A model generated the notes under the pieces. It worked only from the letters and a program-made list of their open reading frames with translations, had not been told where the DNA came from and did not search any database. A DNA stretch of 7,339 bases, taken from positions 1 to 7,339 of the forward strand of contig JAJYUX010000079.1 in assembly GCA_021792315.1 (NCBI GenBank), given 5' to 3'. Made by a program: the position numbers and the translations under genes. Numbering within the stretch: the stretch's first letter is position 1; the number at the start of each line of letters is the position of its first letter. The stretch comes from an archaeon (lineage in GTDB: Archaea > Thermoproteota > Nitrososphaeria > Nitrososphaerales > CADDZS01). Of the stretch, positions 6,627 through 7,339 are shown in pieces.

Positions 6627-7339
6627 TCAAACATCTCGGACGAGTTTACACCTTAGGAATTCCAATCCTTTACGCGCCAATTCATCTTGATTCTTGGCCA
6701 TGCTACGCCACAATTTCATTCTAGATGCAAGCTTGACCTCTTTGGGGTTGAAAGATTCTATGCTCAACCAGCTATCGTATTCTATTTCATCGAGCGCATC
6801 TGCTATCTCATCCCAGTCGATGTGTCCGGTTCCCAGTACCCCGCGATCATTTTCACACGCATGAAAGTGAAATAGGCTCGATCCGGCATCGACTATTGCT
6901 GATTTGATCGACTTTTCTTCTATGTTGAGATGAAAAGTGTCGAGAAGCAGTCCGACATTACTCTTTCCCACTTTGCTTACAAATGATTTCGCTTGTTGAA
7001 CTGTGTTAAGAAGGGAATTGTCGTACCTGCATATTGGTTCAATTGCTATCTTGATCTTCTTTTGAGCTGCGAAATCTGCCAGCCGTTTCAATGATTCCAC
7101 AGATCTATTCAGCATTTCTGATCTTTTGACTCTGGAATAACTTGCAGGGTTCCCAGTGGAGACGTACATAGGACCACCAACTAGATGTCCGCCTAACTGC
7201 TGACAGATTTCGATTGATCTCTGAATTCTCTTTTCTCCACTCTTTCTAATTTCGGCAATTCCAGAGGATATGTCTTCACTAGGAGTCCCACCCACGAGAA
7301 CAATTGGAACGAGCTTCCGACGAGCACCAAGCAGAGATC
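6627..7339 (-). CDS. Sugar (phosphate) isomerase/epimerase, D-tagatose 3-epimerase type, 5'-partial
   Basis: The frame ends at TGA (6627-6629) and stays open to the right edge, so the N terminus lies outside the window. The first possible start inside is GTG at 7293-7295, but the codons before it (...KLVPIVL) continue a plausible barrel strand, so it is probably internal. About 236 of an expected 270-300 residues are visible. It is a xylose isomerase-like TIM barrel with all four metal ligands of D-tagatose/D-psicose 3-epimerases. Counting from the GTG codon, these are Glu86 in IAIEPICRYD, Asp119 in LLLDTFHLN, His145 in FHACENDRG and Glu180 in SIESFNP. His122 and Arg151, which in relatives contact the substrate, are also present, as is the GTGHIDW segment. 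Such enzymes use manganese or similar ions to epimerise or isomerise ketoses and related polyols in the cytoplasm. The exact sugar is unknown. It converges on the TPP-enzyme gene. Confidence 0.87.
   Translation of the reverse strand, partial: SLLGARRKLVPIVLVGGTPSEDISSGIAEIRKSGEKRIQRSIEICQQLGGHLVGGPMYVSTGNPASYSRVKRSEMLNRSVESLKRLADFAAQKKIKIAIEPICRYDNSLLNTVQQAKSFVSKVGKSNVGLLLDTFHLNIEEKSIKSAIVDAGSSLFHFHACENDRGVLGTGHIDWDEIADALDEIEYDSWLSIESFNPKEVKLASRMKLWRSMAKNQDELARKGLEFLRCKLVRDV

Noticed and set aside
6385..6630. 81-codon - strand frame spanning the end of the TPP gene and the convergent gap
   Set aside because: It is mostly antisense to the TPP gene C terminus and abuts the end of the epimerase gene by chance; no motif or start signal supports it.

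Overview
The window most likely comes from an archaeon of moderate GC content, possibly a heterotrophic or acidophilic thaumarchaeal or thermoplasmatal lineage. The support is indirect. None of the three internal gene starts has a convincing Shine-Dalgarno sequence. Two of them have TATA-like boxes placed for leaderless or nearly leaderless transcripts. The solute-binding protein has a Tat signal followed by an Ala/Gly-rich segment and tyrosines and no lipobox, a style common in archaea. No phylogenetic marker is present, so the lineage is inference.

Five protein genes fill almost all of the sequence. From left to right: a metal-dependent amidohydrolase of the amidohydrolase_2 (ACMSD/decarboxylase-like) family on +, cut by the left edge; a Tat-exported NitT/TauA/SsuA-type solute-binding protein on -, convergent with it and separated by only 12 bases; a large molybdopterin-binding subunit of a xanthine dehydrogenase-family hydroxylase on -; a thiamine pyrophosphate (TPP) enzyme resembling benzoylformate decarboxylase on +, divergent from the hydroxylase across 298 bases; and a sugar isomerase/epimerase of the D-tagatose 3-epimerase type on -, cut by the right edge. 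The intergenic spaces hold candidate promoters, an inverted repeat over the TPP-gene promoter, a hairpin at the first convergent junction and a T-tract after the TPP gene. I see no RNA genes, mobile elements or CRISPR arrays.

Taken together the genes look like a small-molecule catabolism locus: uptake (binding protein), hydroxylation of an aldehyde or N-heterocycle (molybdenum enzyme), C-C bond cleavage or decarboxylation (TPP enzyme, amidohydrolase) and isomerisation of a polyhydroxylated intermediate (epimerase). The substrate is not evident. The molybdenum subunit lacks adjacent FAD and 2Fe-2S subunits, the binding protein lacks an adjacent permease and ATPase, and strands alternate, so the genes do not form one operon. 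Whether they serve one pathway is a hypothesis.
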